Shown here in pieces: positions 50,891 through 58,718 of a stretch of DNA of 64,000 bases (position 1 is its first letter; every line of letters begins with the position of its first letter). Under the pieces are notes generated by a model. That model was not told the origin of the DNA. It searched no databases and worked only from the letters and a program-made list of their open reading frames with translations. Source of the DNA: Dehalococcoidia bacterium (GTDB lineage: Bacteria > Chloroflexota > Dehalococcoidia > Lucifugimonadales > HRBIN23); the NCBI GenBank assembly GCA_025060295.1, contig JANXCH010000009.1, positions 32,429 through 96,428 of the forward strand, in the 5' to 3' direction. A program made the position numbers and the translations under genes.

Positions 50891-50915
50891 CCCCGCCCCT
50901 GTTGCCTGGAGGTGG

Positions 50916-50940
50916 CGCGGGACCCCGGCGGGCTCCCGCG
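50916..50940 (+). terminator. GC-rich hairpin after the metG cluster
   Basis: CGCGGGA and TCCCGCG form a perfect 7-bp stem around an 11-nt GC-rich loop, 25 nt after the last stop of the cluster. No U-tract follows, so termination would be imperfect or need a factor. The rest of 50891-51083 holds no gene that I can recognise. Confidence 0.4.
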
Positions 50941-51083
50941 GCTTCTATTGCCCTCCCCTCGCCTCGGCTCCCATGCGTCGGGGCTTGTCCCTGCCACAGG
51001 CAGTAGTAGGTGGGGGATACCCCCGTAAGGGACCCCAGACACCATAGCCTCCCCGACGGCTTCACCGTACCGTCCACCCCCTC

Positions 51084-51113
51084 TTGACAAAAGTGGAACA
51101 CCTGTTCTATCCT
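51084..51113 (+). promoter_or_regulatory. Sigma70-type promoter of the SOS-like operon
   Basis: TTGACA at 51084-51089 and TATCCT at 51108-51113, spacing 18 nt. The first LexA-like box lies exactly in the spacer, so a bound repressor would block polymerase. Confidence 0.6.
51096..51107 (+). promoter_or_regulatory. lexA box: LexA-type (DinR-like) SOS box 1
   Basis: GAAC-ACCT-GTTC, matching the GAAC-N4-GTTC core of Gram-positive/DinR-type LexA boxes. It sits between the -35 and -10 elements of the promoter of the 99-aa protein/radical SAM operon. Confidence 0.6.
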
Positions 51114-51131
51114 TTGGCCAGATAGGAAATA

Positions 51132-51143
51132 GAACTGATGTTC
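51132..51143 (+). promoter_or_regulatory. lexA box: LexA-type (DinR-like) SOS box 2
   Basis: GAAC-TGAT-GTTC (in AGAAC...GTTCT), a second copy of the same core 36 bp downstream of box 1, in the leader of the 99-aa protein gene. Two matches in 50 bp strongly suggest a LexA-controlled operon. Confidence 0.6.
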
Positions 51144-51200
51144 TCCCTCTGGGGGTGCTTGAGGGGAGACACCCCCGGAGGGCCTACAGGGGGGGTACCC

Positions 51201-51500
51201 ATGCAGGACACGCCTCGACGCACAGGCAGACAACTGGGCCTACCGGGCGTCATGCCCCTCCCCCCCGTAGAGGTGGCCCGCCCCAGCACCCTTCGGCAAG
51301 GGCAAGAGGTGGTCTACATCGGCCGTGTGCCGGGTGGCCCTAGCCGAGGGGTGTGGGGGCGTGTCCAACGCCTGACCCCCCGAGGGGCGTGGGTGCACTT
51401 CGGTCCTGCTGGCTCCTGGCTGGTGCCTCACCACCTTTTGGGCATCCCCCGCCCCGTTGAGGTTTCCCCCTTCCCTGACACGGAGGGGGGCACACCGTGA
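51201..51500 (+). CDS. Small SH3-like barrel protein in an SOS-controlled operon (99 aa)
   Basis: Not recognised as a named family. The centre (about 34-82) alternates beta segments and glycines, GQEVVYIGRVPGGPSRGVWGRVQRL then GAWVHFGPAGSWLVPHHLLG, which looks like a small SH3/KOW-type barrel; the ends are Pro-rich. ATG 51201 follows a G-rich site. The gene lies downstream of two LexA-like boxes and its last codons overlap the GTG of the radical SAM gene, so both are probably induced by DNA damage. A DNA- or protein-binding helper for the downstream enzyme is my inference. Confidence 0.65.
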   Translation: MQDTPRRTGRQLGLPGVMPLPPVEVARPSTLRQGQEVVYIGRVPGGPSRGVWGRVQRLTPRGAWVHFGPAGSWLVPHHLLGIPRPVEVSPFPDTEGGTP

Positions 51501-52387
51501 ACGCCCGCGCCCGCTACCAGGAAATCCGTTGCCGCACCGCCCTCAACCGGGTGGAAGGCATGGGCTTCCGCTGGTCGCTCAACCCCTACCGCGGGTGCGT
51601 CCACTCTTGCCACTACTGCTTTGCCCGCCGGTACCACGCCTTCCTGGACCTCTCGGCAGGGGAGGACTTCTCGGGCATCGTCTTCGTCAAGGTCAACATC
51701 CCCCAGGTGCTCCGCTGGGAGGTGTGGAGCCCCACCTGGCGCAAGGAGGAGGTGGTCATCGGCACCGCCACCGACCCCTACCAGCCCATAGAGGGGAAGT
51801 ATCGTCTCACCCGCTCCTGCCTGGAGGTGCTCTGCCAGGTGGCTAACCCTATGAGCCTGGTGACCAAGGGCACCATGGTAGTGCGGGACACCGATGTGCT
51901 GGCCGACCTGTCCCGTCGGGCGGGGTGTAGCGTGTGCATCAGCGTGCCCACCCTGGACACCGCCATCTGGCGGCGGATGGAGCCGGGCACCCCCCCTCCG
52001 CAGAAGCGCCTGTGGGCGGTGGAGCGCCTGGCCCAAGCGGGGGTGCGGGCGGGTGTGCTCATCGCCCCCATCGTCCCGGGTCTTACCGATGGCCCCTTCC
52101 AGTTGGCCCAGGTGGTGCGGGCGGCCAAGGAGCACGGGGCGTCTTTCGTGGGGGCGTCCCTTCTGCGTCTCCAGAGTGGCGTGCGGGAGCATTTCCTCCA
52201 GTGGCTAGGGGGGGAGTTCCCCCACCTGCGCCCTATCTACCAGCGCCTCTACACAGGGGCCTATGTCCCCTGGCGGTTTCAGTCGGCCGTGTTGGCCCGG
52301 GTGGAGGGCCTCAAACAGCGCTACGGACTGGCAGAGCGCCCACAGCCCGGGGCATCGGCACCCCGCCAGTTGGCCTTTGCCCTTTAG
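51497..52387 (+). CDS. Radical SAM protein, SplB/Rv2578c-like
   Basis: A 296-aa radical SAM enzyme. CxxxCxxC (C34, C38, C41 in GCVHSCHYC) binds the 4Fe-4S cluster; WSLNPYRGC before it and TATDPYQPIEGKYRLTRSCLEVL after it are typical of COG1533 (spore photoproduct lyase-related, Rv2578c family). The order continues with VCISVPTLD and GVRAGVLIAPIVPGLTD. It may repair a DNA lesion or modify another substrate; the tandem SOS-like boxes upstream favour DNA damage. The GTG start overlaps the 99-aa gene (GTGA), and the stop overlaps the convergent oxidoreductase by 4 nt. Confidence 0.9.
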   Translation: MNARARYQEIRCRTALNRVEGMGFRWSLNPYRGCVHSCHYCFARRYHAFLDLSAGEDFSGIVFVKVNIPQVLRWEVWSPTWRKEEVVIGTATDPYQPIEGKYRLTRSCLEVLCQVANPMSLVTKGTMVVRDTDVLADLSRRAGCSVCISVPTLDTAIWRRMEPGTPPPQKRLWAVERLAQAGVRAGVLIAPIVPGLTDGPFQLAQVVRAAKEHGASFVGASLLRLQSGVREHFLQWLGGEFPHLRPIYQRLYTGAYVPWRFQSAVLARVEGLKQRYGLAERPQPGASAPRQLAFAL

Positions 52388-53385
52388 CCTTTGGGGGCGA
52401 AGGTGCGCAACGCCTCACGCACCATCTCCCGGCTGGAGCCGTGGGCAAAAGCCAGGATGGGGAGGGTCACACCCGCCCCCCGGTAGGCCTCTAGCCCCTC
52501 CCGGCACTGGGCGGGCGTGCCCGCAAGGGCCAGGTCGTCCAACATGGTGTCGCTCACCAGGCGGGCAGCGCGCTCTCGGTCCCTGTGCTGCCACGCCTGG
52601 CGGATGGCCTCTGCCTCCTCCACATACCCGTAGCGCCGCACCAGGGTGTTGTAGTAGACCCCCATCCCTCCAATGTAGTAGGCCACATGGGCGCGAGCCA
52701 GGGCGCGTGCGCTGGCCCCATCGGCGGAGACTGCGGTGATGATGTAAGGGGCGATCTCAATGTGAGAGAGGGAGCGCCCCCGGGCGGCGGCCCCCTCCTC
52801 CAGGGGCTTCAGGTAGACCTCCCGAAAGCGGGAGCGGGACGGCAGGAAGGGGATGCACCCATCCGCCAGTTCGCCGGTCAGGCGGAGGTTCTGGGGCCCC
52901 ATAGCGGCGATGAAGATGGGCAGGTGGGCACGCCGAGGGGTAAAGGCCAGGCGGAAGTTCTGCAGGCGGAACACGCGCCCTTGATAGTTCACCCGTTGCC
53001 CGCTCCAGATCAAGCGGAGAATTTCGACATATTCCCGTGTGCGCTCCAGAGGATGGTGGAAGGGGACACCGTGCCACTGCTCAATGACAATCTGCCCGCT
53101 GACACCCAGCCCCAAGATAAACCGCCCCCCCGACACTTCGTCCAAAGTGGCGGCGGCCATGCCGATGAGGGCGGGCGTACGGCTGTACACATTCACGATT
53201 CCCGCCCCCAACTGAATGCGTTGGGTCCCCAAAGCGAAATAGGCGAGGGAGGTGAACACCTCCCGTCCCCAGGACTCCCCCAGCCACACCGAATGGTAGC
53301 CCAACGCCTCCGCCTCCCGAATCAGGTCCAAAGAGGTGACCAGGTCGCTGTCCTCCTGTCGCGGGGTGATGCCTATCCGCTCCAT
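52384..53385 (-). CDS. LLM class flavin-dependent oxidoreductase
   Basis: A 333-aa luciferase-like protein related to methylenetetrahydromethanopterin reductase: DLIREAEALGYHSVWLGESWGREVFTSLAYFALGTQRIQLG, GGRFILGLGVSGQIVIEQWHG, HLPIFIAAMGPQNLRLTGELADGCIPF and IAPYIITAVSAD. It likely uses F420 or FMN. ATG 53385 has an AAGGAGC site; the ATG at 53403 is part of that site. It follows modC by 14 nt on the same strand but has no evident link to molybdenum. Confidence 0.9.
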   Translation of the reverse strand: MERIGITPRQEDSDLVTSLDLIREAEALGYHSVWLGESWGREVFTSLAYFALGTQRIQLGAGIVNVYSRTPALIGMAAATLDEVSGGRFILGLGVSGQIVIEQWHGVPFHHPLERTREYVEILRLIWSGQRVNYQGRVFRLQNFRLAFTPRRAHLPIFIAAMGPQNLRLTGELADGCIPFLPSRSRFREVYLKPLEEGAAARGRSLSHIEIAPYIITAVSADGASARALARAHVAYYIGGMGVYYNTLVRRYGYVEEAEAIRQAWQHRDRERAARLVSDTMLDDLALAGTPAQCREGLEAYRGAGVTLPILAFAHGSSREMVREALRTFAPKG

Positions 53386-53399
53386 AGCAAGCTCCTTCA

Positions 53400-54521
53400 T
53401 CAAGTAGGATATGAGAGGCTCTGGTGCTCCCGGGTGCGTTGCAGGACCACGATGGCCTCCCGCCGGATGGAAAGCAACACCGTCCGCCCCGGGGTCAGGT
53501 CCAGGGGGAGGTAACTGTACGGGGGGAAGCGGGCCTCCACCACTGCCCCATTCTCCAATGCCACGCGCAGGGTGTGCACTTGGGGGCCGGGGCGATGCTC
53601 TACGATGCGCCCCGTAACCATGTTGTGGCGCACCGCCTCCGTTAGGGGACGGTCGGGGTAGAGAACCTTCACCTGGTGGGGACGAATGTACCCCGTTACA
53701 GTCTGTCCCGGGGGAAGGGGTTGGGGCAAGGCCTCTAACAGCAAACCATCCCAGTCCAGGGACAATCCCTCCGGCGTGGAGGCGACCACCTGCGCCGTAA
53801 ACAGGTTGCCGATACCCAAGAGGCGCGCCACCGCGGCGTCCACAGGGGTGTGAAAGACCTCCTGCACCGGGCCGACCTGCACCACCCGCCCCTGGTGCAT
53901 AACGGCCAGGCGATGCCCCACAGCGAAAGCGTCCTCTAGGTCGTGGGTCACCAACACCACCACCAACCCCAGGGTTTTTTGCAAAGCGACGAGTTCCCCA
54001 CGCAGGCGCTCCCGCACGGGGAGGTCAAGGGCCGAGAAAGGCTCGTCCAAGAGCAATACCTGGGGCTGCACTGCCAGCGCTCGCGCCAGGGCCACCCGCT
54101 GTTGCTGTCCCCCGGACAACTCCCAGGGGTAGCGGTCCGCAAGGTGCTCCAGATGCATGTGCTTCAGGAGGGCCAGAGCCTGCAAGCGCCCCTCACCCCC
54201 CCGCAGAGGATAAGCCACATTCTCCAGCGCCGTCATGTGGGGGAACAGGGCATAGTCTTGGAACACATAGCCGATGCGCCGCAGGCGTGGGGGCACCCAG
54301 ATAGCGGGGCCAGGCCGCCCGCGGCGGAAGAGGGTGCGCCCATTCAGGACAATCTCCCCCGCATCGGGGCGCGTGAGCCCCGCAATGGTGTGGAGGGTCT
54401 GGGTCTTGCCGGCGCCTGAGGGGCCGAACAGCACCAGCACCTCCTGCCCCACCTGCAGGGTGACCTGTAAGACAAAGTCCCCCAGGCGCTTTTCTATGTC
54501 CACCAGCAACCGAGCGTCCAT
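53400..54521 (-). CDS. modC: Molybdate ABC transporter ATP-binding protein
   Basis: A 373-aa ATPase: Walker A VLFGPSGAGKTQTLHTIAG, Q-loop FQDYALFPH, signature LSGGQQQRVALARALAVQPQVLLLDEPFSALD and switch THDLEDAF. The C-terminal third is a regulatory TOBE/MOP-like region (VTGYIRPHQVKVLYPD, VHTLRVALENGAVVEARF). It powers molybdate uptake through ModB. It lies 10 nt downstream of modB. modA is 32 kb away. Confidence 0.92.
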   Translation of the reverse strand: MDARLLVDIEKRLGDFVLQVTLQVGQEVLVLFGPSGAGKTQTLHTIAGLTRPDAGEIVLNGRTLFRRGRPGPAIWVPPRLRRIGYVFQDYALFPHMTALENVAYPLRGGEGRLQALALLKHMHLEHLADRYPWELSGGQQQRVALARALAVQPQVLLLDEPFSALDLPVRERLRGELVALQKTLGLVVVLVTHDLEDAFAVGHRLAVMHQGRVVQVGPVQEVFHTPVDAAVARLLGIGNLFTAQVVASTPEGLSLDWDGLLLEALPQPLPPGQTVTGYIRPHQVKVLYPDRPLTEAVRHNMVTGRIVEHRPGPQVHTLRVALENGAVVEARFPPYSYLPLDLTPGRTVLLSIRREAIVVLQRTREHQSLSYPT

Positions 54522-54531
54522 GCCGTGCACC

Positions 54532-55188
54532 CTACCGGCGGCCGGGGGTGGGGCGCTGGGCCTCCATCCTCCGCACCACCCACAGCCCCAGCAAGGATAT
54601 CCCCGTGAGGAGGAGCACCATCTGATTGGCCAGAGCGTAGTCGCTGTTCTGGACGGCGTCGTAGACGGCTAAGGGGAGGGTTTGGGTGCGCCCTGGGATG
54701 CTCCCGGCCACCATTAGGGTCGCCCCGAAGTCTCCCAAGGCCCGTGCCGAGCCTAAAAGGATGCCTGCCAAGATGCCCCGCCGTGCCAAGGGCAGGGTGA
54801 TACGCCACAGCACCTCCCACTCCCGGGAGCCCAGGGTGCGGGCGACCTGCTCCAGGGCGGGGTCCACACTGGCGATGGCGGCACGGGACGCCTGCACCAT
54901 GAGGGGGAGGCCCATGACCGCCGAGGCTACCGCCGCCGCCCACCAAGTGAAGACGATGTCTACCCCCAGCCACTCCTTGAGGGGGCTCCCCCTCCCTAAA
55001 GCGATGAGGAGGTAGTAGCCCACTACTGTCGGGGGCAGCACCAGAGGGAGGGTTACCACAAGTTCTACTAGTGTGCGCCCAGGAAACCGCAGGCGCGCCA
55101 ACACCAGGGCTAGTCCCAATCCCACCACGAAGATGATCAGGGAGGCGAGGGCCGTCACTCGCAGGGAGAGGAGGAGGGCATCACTCAC
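54532..55188 (-). CDS. modB: Molybdate ABC transporter permease
   Basis: A 218-aa permease with five helices. The cytosolic coupling loop is clear: ARTLGSREWEVLWRITLPLARRGILAGILLGSARALGDFGATLMVAG (EAA-type loop). The N-terminal LLLSLRVTALASLIIFVVGLGLALVLARLRFPG and TLPLVLPPTVVGYYLLIALGRG are ModB-like. It carries molybdate across the membrane with ModC and probably the distant ModA. Confidence 0.94.
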   Translation of the reverse strand: MSDALLLSLRVTALASLIIFVVGLGLALVLARLRFPGRTLVELVVTLPLVLPPTVVGYYLLIALGRGSPLKEWLGVDIVFTWWAAAVASAVMGLPLMVQASRAAIASVDPALEQVARTLGSREWEVLWRITLPLARRGILAGILLGSARALGDFGATLMVAGSIPGRTQTLPLAVYDAVQNSDYALANQMVLLLTGISLLGLWVVRRMEAQRPTPGRR

Positions 55189-55224
55189 GGCGCCTCCCCC
55201 AGGGGTGGTCTCACAACAGTCCCC

Positions 55225-55929
55225 CTAGCGGGCGAACTCAATTTTGCGGAAGGCCTCGGCATAGGGCACCTCCACGCGTTGCCCGTTCAGGCGCGCCCAC
55301 TCCTTCACCCGTTCTGCCACGGCGTTGAAGTCGCTGAACTGGCTCTTGTGGCAGGCGAGGGCTCGCAGTTTGGTCTCTAAGGTGTCAGTGATGTCGCTAA
55401 ACACATCGGGCTGGTCCGGCCCCCAGAACAGCACGGCCCCTACCTTATGGGTATCCAGGCCCTCCAGCAGGTGCTCGGGGTAGTAGAGGTGGTCGCGACA
55501 GTAGGGGTAGCAGGCGTCCATGGCCACGAGGCCGGCAATGCGGTGATCCCGGTGGGAGAAGCGGAGGCGGGGGAACGGCTCGGAGGTAAGCACCACATCG
55601 GGCTTGACGCGGCGGATTTCCCGTACCACCTTGCCCCGAAACTCCTTCGTATCCTCCAGGCCCCCGTCGGGGTAGCGGAGGAACACCACCTCCCTTACTC
55701 CCAGCATCCGTGCCGCTTCTATCTGCTCTGCCTCGCGGATGGCGGCCAGGCGCTCGGGGGTGAGGGAGCGGTCACTGGTGCCACTGTCGCCGCTGGTGGC
55801 CAGCACATAGACGATGTGGGCCCCCTCCCGTGCCCACCGAGCCACCGTGCCGGCGCACCCGAACTCGGCGTCATCCGGGTGGGCGAATACCACCAGAACC
55901 CGTTCGGGCGTGGGCAAGGCGTTGAGCAT
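55225..55929 (-). CDS. PIG-L family deacetylase
   Basis: A 234-aa zinc deacetylase: AHPDDAEFGCAGTVARWAREGAHIVYVLATSGDSGTSD near the start contains the AHPDD zinc motif, RLRFSHRDHRIAG the third ligand His, and YYPEHLLEG follows. The family removes acetyl groups from GlcNAc-linked substrates, including mycothiol, bacillithiol and other thiol conjugates. ATG 55929 has a GGAGGG site 8 nt upstream; ATG 55935 is close. It ends 36 nt before modB on the same strand. Confidence 0.9.
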   Translation of the reverse strand: MLNALPTPERVLVVFAHPDDAEFGCAGTVARWAREGAHIVYVLATSGDSGTSDRSLTPERLAAIREAEQIEAARMLGVREVVFLRYPDGGLEDTKEFRGKVVREIRRVKPDVVLTSEPFPRLRFSHRDHRIAGLVAMDACYPYCRDHLYYPEHLLEGLDTHKVGAVLFWGPDQPDVFSDITDTLETKLRALACHKSQFSDFNAVAERVKEWARLNGQRVEVPYAEAFRKIEFAR

Positions 55930-56082
55930 AGGCATCTCCCTCCCGTGGGGAGCTCTCGGGCGCGGCTCTAACTCCGGAATAATCGCCATCACCCCGCCTG
56001 CCCCCAAAGGGCGCTTTCTGTCATGCTATACTACCAGGGATGGCTTCCCCATGTGCATTGGCCGGCGGGAAGGAGAGGCACT

Positions 56083-57456
56083 ATGGCCGTTGCCCCATCC
56101 CTGACGGAGCGGTTGGTAGACCGTGCCCTTGCGGTGCGCTGGGAGAAGGTGCCTCCCCAGGCCCAGGAGCGCGTCAAGCACCTCTTTCTGGATTTTTTGG
56201 GTGTGGCTCTAGGGGGTAGGGGATTGGCCGACTCCACGCCTGCCGTTCGGCGGGCTGGGCAGGCCTTGGCCAAAGGGGCGCGGGGAACCTGCACCGTGGT
56301 GGGGGAGAACCGCCGGTATCCGCCTCCTGTGGCGGCCTTCCTCAATGCCACCTTCGCCCATAGCTTGGACTTTGACGACACCCATCGGGAATCCATCATC
56401 CATCCCGGGGCGCCCATCTTTGCCACCCTGCTCGCTTTGGCCGAGGTGCACCACACCTCGGGGAAGGTGTTCCTGGAAGCGGCCCTGGCGGGGTATGAGG
56501 TTACCTGCCGCATCGGGATAGCCCACGGGGAGGCGGTGCATCGGCGGGGCTTCCATCCCACAGCCACCACGGGGGTTTTCGGTGCCGTGGCGGCGGGGGC
56601 GCACCTGTTGGGCCTGTCCCCAGAGGCGACCTTGGACGCCCTAGGCTTGGCAGGGAGTATGGCCAGCGGCTCCCTGCAGTTCATCGCCACTGGGGGGTGG
56701 AACAAGCGGGTGCATGTGGGGCTGGCCGCCCACAACGCCCTGTATGCCCTCACCCTGGCCCAGAGCGGGGTTCGGGGGGCACGCCAGCCCCTGGAAGGCA
56801 CCTATGGCTACCTCCGCGCCTACGGCGACGGGACGGTGGACATGACCCGCGCCAGCCTGGGGGACGGGGACTGGCAGGTTTTACACACCGCCGTGAAACC
56901 CTATCCCTCGTGCCGCTACAATCACGCTGTCATTGACGCCATTGTGGACTTGGCTCGGCGTTACGAGATTGACCCCGCCGAGGTGAGGCGCATCCGCGTA
57001 GTCCTGCCCCCGGTAGGGCATGCCCTGGTGGCAGTCCCGCCCGAGCAAAAGCGTCGCCCCCACACCAGTGTGGAGGGTCAGTTTAGCGTCTACTTCGCCG
57101 CCGCGGTCGCCCTGCTGCAGAAGGGCTTGACCTGGGGCAGTTACCAGCGCCTGCACGACCCCCAGGTGCAGGCCCTGATGGAGCGCGTCTGTGCCGAGGC
57201 CGACGCCACTGTGGAGGGGATGGGGGCGCGGGTAACCCTGGAGGGATACGCCGGCCAGCGGTGGGAGACCAGCATACGCTACCCGCGGGGCGAGCCGGAA
57301 AACCCCCTTCCCTGGCCCCACCTGGTGGGGAAGTTCCTGGACCTGGCGTGCACGGTGCTCCCTCGGGAGCATGCGGACCGCCTTCTGGACAGGGTGTCCA
57401 CTGTGGAGATGGAGGCGGATATGGCCTCCCTTATCTGTCTGTTGCGTCCTGCTTAA
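56083..57456 (+). CDS. MmgE/PrpD family protein (2-methylcitrate dehydratase-like)
   Basis: A 457-aa protein of the MmgE/PrpD fold: RVKHLFLDFLGVALGGRGLADSTPAVR, AFLNATFAHSLDFDDTH, GYEVTCRIGIAHG, GFHPTATTGVFGAVAAGAHLLGLSPE, KPYPSCRYNHAVIDAIVDL and VEGQFSVYFAAAVALL. The family includes 2-methylcitrate and iminodisuccinate lyases or dehydratases. ATG 56083 has an AGGAGAGG site. It is followed by two family III CoA-transferase genes, suggesting a shared route for an acid that is activated as a CoA ester and then dehydrated. Confidence 0.92.
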   Translation: MAVAPSLTERLVDRALAVRWEKVPPQAQERVKHLFLDFLGVALGGRGLADSTPAVRRAGQALAKGARGTCTVVGENRRYPPPVAAFLNATFAHSLDFDDTHRESIIHPGAPIFATLLALAEVHHTSGKVFLEAALAGYEVTCRIGIAHGEAVHRRGFHPTATTGVFGAVAAGAHLLGLSPEATLDALGLAGSMASGSLQFIATGGWNKRVHVGLAAHNALYALTLAQSGVRGARQPLEGTYGYLRAYGDGTVDMTRASLGDGDWQVLHTAVKPYPSCRYNHAVIDAIVDLARRYEIDPAEVRRIRVVLPPVGHALVAVPPEQKRRPHTSVEGQFSVYFAAAVALLQKGLTWGSYQRLHDPQVQALMERVCAEADATVEGMGARVTLEGYAGQRWETSIRYPRGEPENPLPWPHLVGKFLDLACTVLPREHADRLLDRVSTVEMEADMASLICLLRPA

Positions 57457-57461
57457 CGCCT

Positions 57462-58676
57462 ATGCTCCTCACCGGCTATCGCATTCTGGACTTGACAGAC
57501 CAGTGGGGGATGCTGGCGGGGCGGATGTTGGCCGATATGGGTGCCCAGGTCATCGCCGTGGAGCCGCCGGGGGGCAATCCCGCCCGCCGTCTGCCCCCCT
57601 TTTGGAAAGATGACATAACTTGTAGCCTGTTCTGGGAGGCCTATGCGGGGGGCAAGAAGAGCATCACCCTAGACCTGACCCATCCCGACGGGCGGGAGGT
57701 GTTCCTGCGCCTTCTGGCCGTGAGTGATGCCCTGCTGGAGACCTTTCCTCCTGGAACGCTGGCCCGCTGGGGTTTGGATCACGAGACCCTGCGCCGAGCC
57801 AATCCCACTCTGGTGCACACCTCCATCACCCCGTTCGGTCAAACGGGCCCGTATGCCCACTGGAAGGCCACCGATTTGACTATCCAGGCGATGGGGGGGT
57901 TGGCCTATGTAACGGGGGACGCCGACCGCCCCCCGGTGCGCATCTCCTTTCCCCAGGCGTGGGTGCTGGCGGGCATCAGCGGGGCCCTGGGGACGATGCT
58001 GGCCCTCTTCCACCGCACACGTACCGGGCAGGGCCAGCAGGTAGACCTCTCGGCCCAGCACGCCGTCGCCCGCACCATGGACCGCCTGATCCCTTTCGTG
58101 GACTTGCTGGGAGAGGTGCTGGAACGCCACGGCCACTGGGGGCGCCCCGGCGGTGGCCCCTTGCGTCCATCCCTGTGGCCATGTCGGGATGGGTGGGTGT
58201 GCGTGCTTATGGTGGGGGGTGGTGTGGGCGCCAAACATATGCAGGGCCTGCTGGCCTGGATGGAGGAGGAGGGCTTCGACCCTGGCCCCCTGAAGGACAT
58301 GGGGGAGGTGGACTTTGGCTTCAGTCGGGCCGCCATGATACCGGTTGTGGCGGAGGTGCTGGGGCGCTTCCTGGCGCCCAAAACCAAAGCCGAGATTTGG
58401 GAGCAGGCCCAGCGCCGGCGTCTCCTGATGGCCCCCGTCTCCACCCCTGGTGAGGCGGCCCAGGTGGCCCTGCGCATCGCTCCCGACTTCTTCCGCAAGG
58501 AGGTGGCACCCGACGGGGCGGTGCGGGCAACGGTGGGGCCGTTTGTGCCTCTGGAGGGGGGCAATCCCCGCCGCGCCCCCGCCCTGGGGGAGCATCAGCG
58601 GGAGGTGCTGGTGGATATGCTGGGGTATACCCCGGCCGAAGCGATTGTTTTACGGCGGGTTGGAGCGTTAGGCTGA
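57462..58676 (+). CDS. Family III CoA-transferase (CaiB/BaiF), Asp replaced by Trp
   Basis: A 404-aa CaiB/BaiF protein: YRILDLTDQWGMLAGRMLADMGAQVIAVEPPGGNPARR, KKSITLDLTHPDGREVF and GQTGPYAHWKATDLTIQAMGGLAYVTG. Counting back from RTRTGQGQQ, position W167 (FPQAWVLAG) is where formyl-CoA transferase has its catalytic Asp. It begins 5 nt after the MmgE/PrpD gene and is 42 nt before a partner that keeps the Asp. The pair may be one heteromeric enzyme, as in SmtAB or BbsEF; this member would be the non-catalytic subunit. Confidence 0.9.
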   Translation: MLLTGYRILDLTDQWGMLAGRMLADMGAQVIAVEPPGGNPARRLPPFWKDDITCSLFWEAYAGGKKSITLDLTHPDGREVFLRLLAVSDALLETFPPGTLARWGLDHETLRRANPTLVHTSITPFGQTGPYAHWKATDLTIQAMGGLAYVTGDADRPPVRISFPQAWVLAGISGALGTMLALFHRTRTGQGQQVDLSAQHAVARTMDRLIPFVDLLGEVLERHGHWGRPGGGPLRPSLWPCRDGWVCVLMVGGGVGAKHMQGLLAWMEEEGFDPGPLKDMGEVDFGFSRAAMIPVVAEVLGRFLAPKTKAEIWEQAQRRRLLMAPVSTPGEAAQVALRIAPDFFRKEVAPDGAVRATVGPFVPLEGGNPRRAPALGEHQREVLVDMLGYTPAEAIVLRRVGALG

Positions 58677-58718
58677 AGGGCGCCATCGCCCCTCATACCC
58701 CGAAGGAGCACAGCGTCC

